From an uncultured Acetobacteraceae bacterium (GTDB lineage: Bacteria > Pseudomonadota > Alphaproteobacteria > Acetobacterales > Acetobacteraceae): a stretch of 41,713 nucleotides of DNA. This document shows positions 10,429-17,845 of this stretch, piece after piece. A program made the position numbers and the translations under genes. The stretch is from assembly GCA_937873205.1 (NCBI GenBank), contig CALMVO010000003.1, positions 1 to 41,713 of the forward strand, read 5' to 3'. The notes below the pieces were generated by a model. It was not told the origin of the DNA, searched no databases, and saw nothing but the letters and a program-made list of their open reading frames with translations. Position 1 is the stretch's first letter. Each line of letters begins with the position of its first letter.

Positions 10429-11195
10429 ATGTCAACGGCATTGGTGACAGGCGGTAACTAGGGGATCGGCAAGGCGACTGCGCGCGCACTTGCTGCGAAC
10501 GGCTTCGAGGTCTGGATCGGCGCTCGCGATTTGAGCCGGGGGAAACAGGCTGAAGCGGAGCTTCGACGCGAGGGTCTGGAAGTTTCCGTCGTAGAGCTGA
10601 ACGTCACCGATCGACACTCGATCAGGCTGCTGTCGCCACCATCGCCGCCGAGACGGACGCGCTGGACGTGCTGGTGAACGACGCCGGCATCAGCAACGAG
10701 ATGACGAGCACGTTCGGCGTGACGATCCCGCCGAACGAGTTGCCTGAGCAAAAGCTGCGCGAGATCTGCGAGGTCAACCTCTCTGCGCCGGTCGCCATGA
10801 TCCAGGAGTGCCTGCCGCTCATCCGGAAATCACCGGCGGGGCGTATCGTCAACGTGTCGAGCAACCTCGGATCGTTCGGGCTGAGCACGAACGAGACGAG
10901 CCCGATCCGCTCCATCTCGACGCTCGGATACAAGAGCTCGAAGGCGGCCTTGAACATGGCGACGCTCATGTTTTCCAAGGAGCTTCAAGGCACGACGATC
11001 AAGATCAATGCCGCCAACCCCGGTTTGGTGGCAACGGACCTGACCGGAGTGGGCAACGGCGAGAAGTTCGCCGGCAGACCGGGCTTCGGAACCCCTGACG
11101 AGAGAGCGCGCATCATCGTCAAGCTGGCGACGCTCCCCGAGGACGGCCCATCGGGTGGGTTCTTCACGTACGACATGGTCGTCCTCCCCTGGTAG
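10429..11195 (+). pseudogene. Broken SDR oxidoreductase gene
   Basis: The reading frame of a short-chain dehydrogenase (about 255 residues) is disrupted twice. It starts MSTALVTGGN, then an in-frame TAG at 10459-10461 lies inside the NAD-binding motif (TGGNxGIGKATA). A 1-base deletion near 10623 then shifts the frame. From 10626 onward the second frame continues with AVATIAAETDALDVLVNDAGI, NVSSNLGS, the catalytic YKSSK and NPGLVATDL, to a TAG at 11193-11195. The residues needed for catalysis survive, but no single polypeptide can carry them without recoding. Base composition is slightly less GC-rich than the neighbours, and a transposase relic follows, so this looks like a decayed acquired segment. 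Two sequencing errors would be an alternative explanation. Confidence 0.8.
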
Positions 11196-11279
11196 CGACC
11201 GTCGCATCGCATCGACGGGCTCAGTCCGGTACGGCGGACGCCGTTCAGGAACCGTTCGGTCGTCGCGGTCGCGTGGTGC

Positions 11280-11394
11280 GATGACGTCGCCTTGTCGGAC
11301 AAGCTGTGGAGCATGGAGGACGTGGTGACGCCGATCGATGCGCGGGCAGGCACCGAAGGCTCGCGGGCCGTATAAGAAGCGCGCTGTCGCCTAG
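11280..11394 (+). pseudogene. Transposase C-terminal relic
   Basis: In one frame from 11289 the sequence reads ALSDKLWSMEDVVTPIDAR, and after a frame change near 11360 it continues GPYKKRAVA and a TAG at 11392-11394. This matches, from memory, the C-terminus of alphaproteobacterial transposases of the type '...TPAMAAGVxDKLWSIEDIVxxIDA...GPYKKR'. The upstream transposase body is missing and no terminal repeats are evident, so only a scar of an old insertion remains. The IS family was not determined. Confidence 0.55.
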
Positions 11395-11435
11395 CCGAGA
11401 CCGCCTGCTAGGCTCCCCCAGCAAGGGAAGTAGCC

Positions 11436-11651
11436 ATGAGCAGAAACCGCAAGACGACTGTTCCGGGATTTGTGAGCCGTAACGGCCAGATGGTCCTGCG
11501 CAAAACAGACGCGCCCGGCAATGATCACAACCAGATTGTCTATGTGTTGCGGTGCGGCCGGTGCGCACACGAGTACGGTGCCAATGGCTCCGATATCTGG
11601 CTGCGCCGCTGCCCGTCATGCAGCGGTGGCAAGCCGGGACTCAGCTTCTAG
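11436..11651 (+). CDS. Small zinc-ribbon-like protein
   Basis: A 71-residue protein with two CxxC knuckles: C40-G-R-C43 and C59-P-S-C62, separated by 15 residues (AHEYGANGSDIWLRR), followed by GGKPGL. This is a treble-clef or zinc-ribbon arrangement. I recall the pattern 'VLRCxxCGHxYGANGSDIxxRRCPxCxGGxPG' from small conserved bacterial proteins that often lie in accessory regions, but no function is known to me. The start is supported by AAGGGAAG about 8 nt upstream. Its stop codon lies inside a 24-bp repeat that is repeated at the end of the next gene. The region is less GC-rich than the chromosome average, which suggests acquisition. Confidence 0.75.
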   Translation: MSRNRKTTVPGFVSRNGQMVLRKTDAPGNDHNQIVYVLRCGRCAHEYGANGSDIWLRRCPSCSGGKPGLSF

Positions 11652-11669
11652 TTTCAAACTGAGACACTA
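11646..11669 (+). repeat. 24-bp direct repeat, copy 1
   Basis: TTCTAG, then an AGTTT-C-AAACT palindrome, then GAGACACTA. It contains the stop codon of the zinc-ribbon gene. It is identical to 11901-11924, 255 bp away. Confidence 0.85.
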
Positions 11670-11713
11670 CCGGTCAGTTAGCTAAATCCGAGGTTTTGAT
11701 AGGAGTTCTCAGC

Positions 11714-11917
11714 ATGACGGAAGCGGAACGCAAGCTGCTTACAGCCCTAGCCAACATGTGTGAGCAGTATATCTCAAAGGATGGCGTTCTTGATCACCTT
11801 TGCATGTCCGCCGGCGAAAGCGCCGTTGAACAGCTGGTTCAGTATGGTCTTGCAACCTCGGAACCGAGAGGCGCCATTTGGACTGAGGCTGGGCTGGCGG
11901 TTCTAGTTTCAAACTGA
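11714..11917 (+). CDS. Small hypothetical protein, winged-helix-like
   Basis: A 67-residue protein beginning MTEAERKLLTALANMCEQYI. The helical N-terminus, the segment VLDHLCMSAGESAVEQLVQYGLA and the closing GAIWTEAGLAVLVS resemble a compact winged helix, but no family is recognised. The start at 11714 has AGGAG 8 nt upstream; a TTG at 11696 is in frame but lacks a site. The last codons (VSN and the TGA) are provided by the second copy of the 24-bp repeat. Together with the zinc-ribbon gene it looks like a pair of small cassette-like insertions. Confidence 0.6.
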   Translation: MTEAERKLLTALANMCEQYISKDGVLDHLCMSAGESAVEQLVQYGLATSEPRGAIWTEAGLAVLVSN

Positions 11918-11924
11918 GACACTA
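11901..11924 (+). repeat. 24-bp direct repeat, copy 2
   Basis: Identical to 11646-11669. Here it is read in a different frame and provides the C-terminal residues and the TGA of the 67-residue protein. With the next base the segment is bounded by CTAGT and ACTAG, a partial inverted repeat that could be an IS end or recombination site. Confidence 0.85.
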
Positions 11925-12206
11925 GCCATACAAAACAGGACTCGGCTTATGGACGAGGACACGAGGACAGGGTCAACCAGGGCTGATGCATGGTGTTGGT
12001 TCCCGGCGTGTTCGACGCCGAGCGAGCGGCCCAGTCCGTTCGTTCCGGACCAGCGAGCTTAGGGATCGCTTGTTACTCAGCTGCTGACATCCTTCATCCT
12101 TGTTGGTCGGTGCAGGCATCCGCCGGCACCAGGCATCACCTTCCCGCGCAATCCCCGGTAACGGCTGTCGAGACTCGCTGGTGAACTGGGACGAGGACAA
12201 CGATGG
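11925..12206. other. Intergenic stretch without a supported gene
   Basis: About 280 bp between the small accessory genes and the family A repeat. Short open frames exist on both strands, but none has a ribosome-binding site, family resemblance or convincing composition. No promoter or RNA structure is recognised. Confidence 0.5.
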
Positions 12207-12312
12207 CTAGAGCATCATCCGATCGAACGGACTCGTTCGATCGGATAAAGATGCTCGTCAAAACAACAAGCTAGAGGATGATCCGTGAGCCTGAGCGATC
12301 GGATCATCCTAG
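12207..12312 (+). repeat. Family A double-palindrome repeat, copy 1
   Basis: The element starts CTAGAGCATCATCC, contains the palindrome CCGATCGAACG / CGTTCGATCGG with a GACT loop, then ATAAAGATGCT, a spacer, and a second hairpin CTAGAGGATGATCCG / CGGATCATCCT. It is almost identical to 24826-24933. The right arm is slightly shortened (lacks a CT). It lies 82 bp past the 3' end of the minus-strand methyltransferase gene. Confidence 0.85.
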
Positions 12313-12394
12313 GATCATGACCCGATGGACCAAACCATTCGTTCGGCCACTGACGTCCGCCTCGGCCTGATCCAGCCTTGGGACGGATCGGCCG

Positions 12395-13105
12395 CTACCG
12401 CACATTCGACCCGGCCGCGCCGATCAGCAGGAACAGGTTGGAGCTGCAGGGGCCGAGCCGGATGCCGGTGCTGCCGATGCGGACCGGGCGTCCGGCGGCG
12501 GTCTCGGCGCCCAGACGCCGCAGACGCGCCCGATCCATCAGGATCAGCTCGGCCGGCTCGGCCCACTTGCCCTTGCCGAGCGCCCGGCAGGCGAGGGCGA
12601 ACGAGCGGTCGGTCCAGTGCAGCAGCGGGATGCCGGTATGGTGCTCGACCGGGAAGTAACGGTGCGGCACGCTGACGAAGACCGTCCGGGCGACCCGCAC
12701 CAGCTCGGCCACGAACGCCGCTTGCTGCGCCGGGCCGCCGACATGCTCCAGCACCGCGTTGCTGGTGGCGACGTCGAAGCTCGCGTCCACGAACGGCAGC
12801 CGCGCGCCCGGCTCGACCTGCCGGTAGGCGACCTCGGGGTAGGCCGCCTGGAACTCCAGCGCCGCCCCCAGCCCCACCGCGGTCACCCGGTGCCGCGCCG
12901 GATACTGGCGCTCGATCATGTTGGCGGCGTCGCCCACCACGTCGGACACGCCCACGTCGAGCAGGGTGGAGTCGGGGGTCGGGCGGACCAGGCGCAGGAA
13001 GTCGCGGTAGATGCCGTCCCGGGCGGCGATCACCAGCCGCTCGGCCAGGGTCCCCGGCCGTGCCACCTCGTAGTAGCGCTGGTCGACGATCTGGTTCGTG
13101 GTCAT
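12395..13105 (-). CDS. Class I SAM-dependent methyltransferase
   Basis: A 236-residue protein. Motif I is LLDVGVSD near residue 48 (a variant of the DxGxG SAM-binding loop). The acidic post-I region and LPFVDASFDVATSNAVLEHVG (residues 104-124) are characteristic of the Methyltransf_11 fold. The substrate is unknown. The C-terminus has HRYFPVEHHTGIPLLHW, as in methyltransferases acting on glycan or small-molecule substrates. The start at 13105 has AGGA 7-8 nt upstream. It lies 36 bp downstream of the reductase gene on the same strand, so the two probably form an operon. Confidence 0.85.
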   Translation of the reverse strand: MTTNQIVDQRYYEVARPGTLAERLVIAARDGIYRDFLRLVRPTPDSTLLDVGVSDVVGDAANMIERQYPARHRVTAVGLGAALEFQAAYPEVAYRQVEPGARLPFVDASFDVATSNAVLEHVGGPAQQAAFVAELVRVARTVFVSVPHRYFPVEHHTGIPLLHWTDRSFALACRALGKGKWAEPAELILMDRARLRRLGAETAAGRPVRIGSTGIRLGPCSSNLFLLIGAAGSNVR

Positions 13106-13141
13106 CGGACGTCCTGATGCCGAGCCGGCCGGCTCGATACG

Positions 13142-14329
13142 CTACCGCGCGACCATGCCCTGGTTCGGCCGGTCGATGAAGCCCCGCACGAAGTCCCGCA
13201 GCCGCTCGACATCCAGCGGCGGCTGGCGGGCCACGCCGGCGGCGCGCACGTTGCTGCGGTCGAAGCGGCGGATCTGTCCGAGGTAGGGCGTGTAGTGCCG
13301 CAGCCGCTGCAGCAGCATGCGGGCCAGCCGGCTGACCTCCGCCGCCGCCTCGTCCTGGCGATCGATCGAAAACCCGGCCATCGGCGACAGCCGCGCCAGC
13401 ACCTCGATCATCGAGAGAGGGCCGTCGCTGGTCAGGTGGAAGGCGTGGTCCAGCGTGGCGTCGCCCGCATCCAGCAGGTGAATCATCTCCGCCACCACGA
13501 CGTCGACCGGGATCAGGTCGAGGGTCGCGTCCGGCGGCAGCGGCAGCAGGATCAGCTGGCCCTGGTGGCGCTGCACCCGGCCGAGCTGGAAGATGGTCTG
13601 CACGACGTTGTAGAAGCCGGACGACGACGACAGCCGGTGCGTGGTGGAGTGGCCGATGATGATGCTGGGCCGCAGGATCCGGTAGCCCATCCCGCGCCCG
13701 GTCAGCGCCCGCGGGCAGGCCTCGCGCACCACCGCCTCGGCGTCCCACTTGCTCTCCTCGTAGCCATTGCTGAAGCCGTCCGGACGGCACACTTCGTCCT
13801 CGCCTACGTCGCCGGCGCGGTCGCCGGCGCCGTAGGCGGTGGTGACGTAGTTGAACTCGGCCGCCTGCAGGCGCGCCGCCGCCGCCAGCAGCGACCGCGT
13901 GCCGTCGATGTTGATCCGCCGCACCGCCTCGCGGTCTTCCGGCCGGAACGACAGGCTGGCGGCGCAGTGCAGGACGCGGACGGCCCGGCCGCCTCCCTCG
14001 GCAGCCCAGCCGGCGGCGGCATCGATCCACCCCTCCTCGCCGAGCTCGCCGCGCAGCACCGCCGCCCGCGACAGCAGCGCCGGACCGACCTCCTGCCCGC
14101 TATCGGCCGCCGCCCGCAGCAGCGCCGTCCGCAGGCGCAGTACCGCCGTCACGTCGTCGGGCGCCCGCACCAGGCAGGCGACCCGGGCCTGCGGATGCCG
14201 CCGCAGCCAGTCCACGACCAGGTGCGAGCCAAGGAAGCCGCTGCCGCCGGTGACCAGGAGGTCCTCCCCCGGACCGGCACCCGACCCCATACCCGACCCT
14301 GGGCCGGCGTCGCCTTCTGGTCGCTGCAT
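13142..14329 (-). CDS. NAD(P)-binding extended SDR, thioester-reductase-like (fatty acyl-CoA reductase type)
   Basis: A protein of about 395 residues with an N-terminal Rossmann motif VTGGSGFLGSHLV, the NAD_binding_4-like segments HCAASLSF and INIDGTRSLL, a catalytic YEESKWDAE (Y-x3-K) and LRPSIIIGHS. This group includes the terminal reductase domains of carboxylic acid reductases and NRPSs and fatty acyl-CoA reductases, which reduce thioesters to aldehydes or alcohols. Here it is a stand-alone domain with no adenylation or carrier domain. The ATG at 14329 follows AGGA closely; a GTG at 14332 and an internal ATG at 14290 are alternatives. It heads an apparent two-gene operon with the methyltransferase. 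A lipid or natural-product tailoring role is an inference. Confidence 0.8.
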   Translation of the reverse strand: MQRPEGDAGPGSGMGSGAGPGEDLLVTGGSGFLGSHLVVDWLRRHPQARVACLVRAPDDVTAVLRLRTALLRAAADSGQEVGPALLSRAAVLRGELGEEGWIDAAAGWAAEGGGRAVRVLHCAASLSFRPEDREAVRRINIDGTRSLLAAAARLQAAEFNYVTTAYGAGDRAGDVGEDEVCRPDGFSNGYEESKWDAEAVVREACPRALTGRGMGYRILRPSIIIGHSTTHRLSSSSGFYNVVQTIFQLGRVQRHQGQLILLPLPPDATLDLIPVDVVVAEMIHLLDAGDATLDHAFHLTSDGPLSMIEVLARLSPMAGFSIDRQDEAAAEVSRLARMLLQRLRHYTPYLGQIRRFDRSNVRAAGVARQPPLDVERLRDFVRGFIDRPNQGMVAR

Positions 14330-14449
14330 CACATCCTGTCCGTAGCCGCGGCTATGTGACGAGCACGCGGTCGCGGCACAAGCCGGATTCGGCTATAACA
14401 CACGCGGGACGTCTCGTCCGGTCGCAACCAGCCGGGCCTGTCGGCGTTC

Positions 14450-14857
14450 GTGACGGCCGGAGCCGTCGTCGTTCCACCACCATCGAGGACTGCCACCATC
14501 TTCAAGGGAAACAAGTTCAACGAGCGGCAGACCGCCTCGGCCGAGGCCAAGCGCGCCGTGCTCGCCAAGTTCCAGTCGCGTCCGCCGGCCGACGATCCGG
14601 CGGTGCAGGCGCGCGCCGCCGAGCGCCGCGCGATCGCCGAGGCCCGGGATGCCCGCATGGCCGAGCGCCGCGTCGAGCGCGAGGCCGAGGCCGCCCGCCG
14701 GGAGGCCGAGCGTCTGGCGGCGGAAGTGGCCGAGGCGGAGCGCCGCAAGGCCGAGGAGGCCAGCCAGGCCGAGGAGGCGCGCGCGGCGGCATTGCTGAAG
14801 CTCGAGCAGAAGGCGGCCCGCGACGCCCGCTACGCCGCCCGCAAGGCGCGCCGCTGA
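14450..14857 (+). CDS. DUF6481-type charged coiled-coil protein (start codon doubtful)
   Basis: The product is rich in Ala, Arg and Glu, with a long predicted helix or coiled coil from about residue 50 (repeated EAERLAAEVAEAERRKAEE patterns) and a basic end ARDARYAARKARR. FKGNKFNERQ at the N-terminus and the DARYAARKxR end match the alphaproteobacterial DUF6481 family, whose function is unknown. The canonical start is missing: the expected family start falls on ATC at 14498-14500, with GAGGA 9 nt upstream. The annotated GTG at 14450 would add 16 unusual residues (TAGAVVVPPPSRTATI). Its stop overlaps the next gene's apparent CTG start. A possible -10 (TATAAC) lies at 14394. Confidence 0.7.
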   Translation: MTAGAVVVPPPSRTATIFKGNKFNERQTASAEAKRAVLAKFQSRPPADDPAVQARAAERRAIAEARDARMAERRVEREAEAARREAERLAAEVAEAERRKAEEASQAEEARAAALLKLEQKAARDARYAARKARR

Positions 14858-15681
14858 CCGCACGGCACGCCGCAGTCACCGGAGCGACCAGCGGCCTCGG
14901 CCGTTATGTTGCCCTGGGCCTGGCTCGGGCCGGCTACGAGCTGGTGCTGATCGGGCGCGACCCAGACCGGCTGGCCGACACCGTCGGCTGGATCGCCGAC
15001 CAGGTGCCCGGCGGCCCGATCCGCACCGTGCTGGCGGACCTGTCCTCGCTGGCGCAGACTCGGCGCGCGGCGTCGGAGGTCGCCGAGCTGGCCCCTTCCC
15101 TCGACCTGCTGGTCAACAATGCCGGCGTGCTGTCGCCCCGTCGCACCGAGACCGCGGAGGGCCACGAACTCACCCTCGCGGTGAACCACCTGTCGCCGTT
15201 TGTGCTCACCGAGGCGTTGCTGCCGGCGCTGGCCACCGCCGGCCGCGCCCGCGTGGTGACCGTCGGCTCGTCCAGCTCGGACATGGCGGCGATCGATCCG
15301 GACGACCTCGAGCTGCGCCGCGGCTGGTTCATGACCCGCGCCTACGCGCGCTCGAAGCTGGCCTCGCTGATGACGGCGTTGGAGATCGCGCCGACGCTGC
15401 AGGTGTCGGGCGTGTTCCTGAACGTGGTGCATCCCGGCCTGGTGGCGACCAGTCTTGTGCGCGGCGGCGGCCCGGCGCAGCTGGCTTGGCAGGCGCTGGG
15501 GCTGGTCGCCTTCACCCCGCGCCAAGGGGCGGAGACGCCGCTGCGGGCGGCGCTGGCACCGGAGCTGGACGGCGTCAGCGGCCGCTATCTGAAGCCGCGC
15601 GGTACGGCGACGCCGAATCGTCGGGCGCTGGATCCGGCCCTGCGGGCGCGCGTGCTGGCCGCGACCCGGGCGCTGCTCTGA
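14854..15681 (+). CDS. SDR family oxidoreductase (apparent CTG start)
   Basis: A protein of about 275 residues with a complete classical-like SDR core: TGATSGLG (NADP loop), the Asp-Leu in VLADLSS, LLVNNAG, a serine-rich VTVGSSSS, the catalytic YARSK and HPGLVATSL. It resembles retinol-dehydrogenase/protochlorophyllide-reductase-like SDRs. The first beta strand (HAAVTGATSG) begins only five residues after a CTG at 14854 that overlaps the preceding stop as CTGA, and no ATG, GTG or TTG in frame lies nearby upstream, so CTG is the only sensible start. The 3' end overlaps the convergent SDR gene by 107 bp. Substrate unknown. Confidence 0.8.
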   Translation: MTARHAAVTGATSGLGRYVALGLARAGYELVLIGRDPDRLADTVGWIADQVPGGPIRTVLADLSSLAQTRRAASEVAELAPSLDLLVNNAGVLSPRRTETAEGHELTLAVNHLSPFVLTEALLPALATAGRARVVTVGSSSSDMAAIDPDDLELRRGWFMTRAYARSKLASLMTALEIAPTLQVSGVFLNVVHPGLVATSLVRGGGPAQLAWQALGLVAFTPRQGAETPLRAALAPELDGVSGRYLKPRGTATPNRRALDPALRARVLAATRALL

Positions 15682-16642
15682 CCCCGCTCCGCAGCGCGCG
15701 CCACATCCCGGCCAGCCAGAGCTGGCTGCTCCAGCCGCGCGCCAGCCGCACGAACGGGCCGTGCATCGAGTGGCCGGAGCGCCGCGTCTCGAACAGGCAG
15801 CAGACCGGTGCCCGTGTCTCGCCGCGGCAGGGCAGCTCGGTGGCGAAGCCGCTCTTCGAGACCAGATAGCCGGCCAGCGACGGAGAGAGCCGCGCCAGCC
15901 ACGTGTAGGCCAACACGGTGCCGGTGAGCAGGCTCTCGCCGCCGCGCCCGGTGGCGCAGTGATAGACGCCGCGCGCGGCCACCTCGGTGCGATACACCGG
16001 CGGCACCGGCCGGGCCGGGAACCCCATGTGCGAGACCGCGTGCTCGAAGAACGGCGTGTTGATCGCCGGCGGGAACAGGGTGCAGACCCGGACCCGGCTG
16101 CCGGCCAGCCGCAGCTCGATGCGCAGCGACTGCCCGAACGCCCGCACCGCCGCCTTGGCGCCGGAGTAGGACGTCATCAGCGGCACGCCGTGGAAGACCA
16201 CGGCCGAGCACACGTTGACGATGGCGCCGCCGTCCCGCGCGCGCATGTGCGACAGAGCGATCCGGGTGCCGTTCACGGTGCCGAGATAGGTGACGTCGGT
16301 GACGCGGCGGAACTCGGCCTCGGAGACGTCGCCGAAATGGCCGTAGACGCCGTTGCCGGCGGCATTCACCCAGACGTCGATCGGCCCCAGCGCCGCGGCG
16401 ACGGCGCGGGCGGCGGCGGCCAGCGCCTCGCTGTCGGTGACGTCGGCCACCGCCCAGGCGGTGAGCGCGCCCGGCGAGCGACGCTCGATCAGGGCGGCGG
16501 CGGCGGCGAGCCCCTCCGGCCCGCGTGACACCAGCCCGACGCGCCAGCCCCGCGCCGCGAACAAAGCGGCGCTGCCGAGCCCGATGCCGGAGGAGGCCCC
16601 GGTCAGCAGCACGACCCGGGGCGCCAGGGGGGAGGAGACCAT
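15575..16642 (-). CDS. SDR family NAD(P)-dependent oxidoreductase
   Basis: A 355-residue protein with TGASSGIG near residue 15, VNAAGNGVYG (N-A-A-G), the Ser in VCSAVVF, the catalytic YSGAK and a PP(A)INTPF segment. The core ends near residue 250. The following 100 residues contain LARLSPSLAGYLVSKSGF and a low-complexity Ala/Pro/Arg tail. This tail is what overlaps the convergent SDR gene (15575-15681), so it may be a read-through extension of a lost stop. Classical SDRs of this type (often annotated 'SDR family oxidoreductase') run 250-330 residues. The divergent MFS gene starts 45 bp away, leaving room for only a compact shared promoter region. Confidence 0.85.
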   Translation of the reverse strand: MVSSPLAPRVVLLTGASSGIGLGSAALFAARGWRVGLVSRGPEGLAAAAALIERRSPGALTAWAVADVTDSEALAAAARAVAAALGPIDVWVNAAGNGVYGHFGDVSEAEFRRVTDVTYLGTVNGTRIALSHMRARDGGAIVNVCSAVVFHGVPLMTSYSGAKAAVRAFGQSLRIELRLAGSRVRVCTLFPPAINTPFFEHAVSHMGFPARPVPPVYRTEVAARGVYHCATGRGGESLLTGTVLAYTWLARLSPSLAGYLVSKSGFATELPCRGETRAPVCCLFETRRSGHSMHGPFVRLARGWSSQLWLAGMWRALRSGVRAAPGSRPARAPAGPDPAPDDSASPYRAASDSGR

Positions 16643-16687
16643 GGCCCATTAGCGCCGACGGGCCGCCGCTGTAAATTGCGCGGCCTC

Positions 16688-17845
16688 ATGCGTCTGACCT
16701 CCACCCGGCTGGCCTTCCTCGTCGCCGGCCTCGGCACCGCGTGCTGGGCCTCGCTGGTGCCGTTCACGCGGGCGCGGTTGGGCGTCGGCGATGCCGGGCT
16801 CGGCCTGCTGCTGCTGACGCTGGGCGTGGGCTCGATCGCCGCGATGCCGGCGGCCGGGCTGCTGGCGCAGCGGTTCGGCTGCCGCCCGGTGATCCTGGCG
16901 GCCGGGGCCTTGCTCTGCGCCAGCCTGCCGCTGCTGGCGGCGGTGCCGGGCGTCCCGGCGATGGCCGGCTGCCTGGCGCTGTTCGGCGCGGCGCTGGGGG
17001 CGCTCGACGTGGCGATGAACGTGCAGGCGGTGCGGGTGGAGGACACGGCCGGCCGGCCGCTGATGTCGGGGTTCCACGGCCTCTACAGTGCCGGCGGCAT
17101 CCTGGGCGCGCTCGGCATGGGCGGGCTGCTGGCGCTGGGCGCCGGTCCGCTGGCGGCGGCCTGCTGCCTTGCGGCGGGATGCCTGGGACTGCTGCTGGCC
17201 GCGGCGCCGGGCCTGCGCCCGGGCGGCGGGGCGGGTGCCGCCGCGCCCCTGCTGGCGCTGCCGCGCGGGCCGGTGCTGCTGATCGGGCTGCTGTGCGCCG
17301 TGAGCTTCCTGGCCGAAGGCGCCATGGTCGACTGGAGCGCGCTGCTGCTGCGGCGCTCGTCCGGGCTCTCCCCGGCGTGGTCCGGGGCCGGGTATGCGGC
17401 GTTCTCGGCCACCATGACGCTGGGTCGGTTGGGCGGCGACCGGCTGGTGCGGCGGCTGGGCGGCCGCGCGGTGCTGGCCGGCGGCGGCCTGCTCGGCTCG
17501 GCGGGGCTGCTGGTCGCGGTCGGCGGCGGCGGCTGGCCGGTGTCGCTGGTCGGGTTCGCGCTGGCCGGGGCGGGGGCGGCGAACCTCGCGCCGCTGCTGA
17601 TCGGCGCCGCCGGTCGGCAGCCCGGGTTGCGGCCGGAGCTCGGCGTCGCCGCGGCCGGCACCCTGGGCTATGCCGGCATCCTGGCCGGGCCGGGGCTGGT
17701 CGGCCTCGCCGCCCAGGCGATCGGCCTGCCGGCGGCGCTGGCCATGGTCGCCCTGCTGCTGCTGGCGGTGTCCGCCGGAGCGTCTATCGTCGCCCGGCCC
17801 GGGGCTGTAACCGGGAGCGGCGTTTCGAGGAGCCTGCGTCCGTGA
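16688..17845 (+). CDS. MFS transporter, YbjJ-like
   Basis: A protein of about 385 residues with 11-12 hydrophobic helices, Gly/Ala/Leu rich. The N-terminal half has [23 protein letters not shown] and the loop [26 protein letters not shown] and [15 protein letters not shown] are typical of the YbjJ/fucose-permease-like MFS group whose substrates are mostly unknown. The start at 16688 ([10 protein letters not shown]) was chosen over an in-frame TTG at 16676. The TGA at 17843-17845 overlaps the GTG start of cysD, so the transporter is translationally coupled to the sulfate assimilation genes. A role in transport of sulfate, sulfonate or a sulfur metabolite is an inference from that context only. 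Confidence 0.85.
   Translation: MRLTSTRLAFLVAGLGTACWASLVPFTRARLGVGDAGLGLLLLTLGVGSIAAMPAAGLLAQRFGCRPVILAAGALLCASLPLLAAVPGVPAMAGCLALFGAALGALDVAMNVQAVRVEDTAGRPLMSGFHGLYSAGGILGALGMGGLLALGAGPLAAACCLAAGCLGLLLAAAPGLRPGGGAGAAAPLLALPRGPVLLIGLLCAVSFLAEGAMVDWSALLLRRSSGLSPAWSGAGYAAFSATMTLGRLGGDRLVRRLGGRAVLAGGGLLGSAGLLVAVGGGGWPVSLVGFALAGAGAANLAPLLIGAAGRQPGLRPELGVAAAGTLGYAGILAGPGLVGLAAQAIGLPAALAMVALLLLAVSAGASIVARPGAVTGSGVSRSLRP

Noticed and set aside
11646-11924. CRISPR array
   Set aside because: Only two 24-bp copies, 255 bp apart, with a coding frame between them and no cas genes.
11990-12184. 64-codon plus-strand frame between the small genes and the family A repeat
   Set aside because: No Shine-Dalgarno, no recognisable sequence and overlapping open frames on the other strand.
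12207-12312. Possible operator for a dimeric regulator (two palindromes)
   Set aside because: The same sequence recurs at 20666 and 24826 at gene ends, so it is a repeat family. An operator role cannot be supported.
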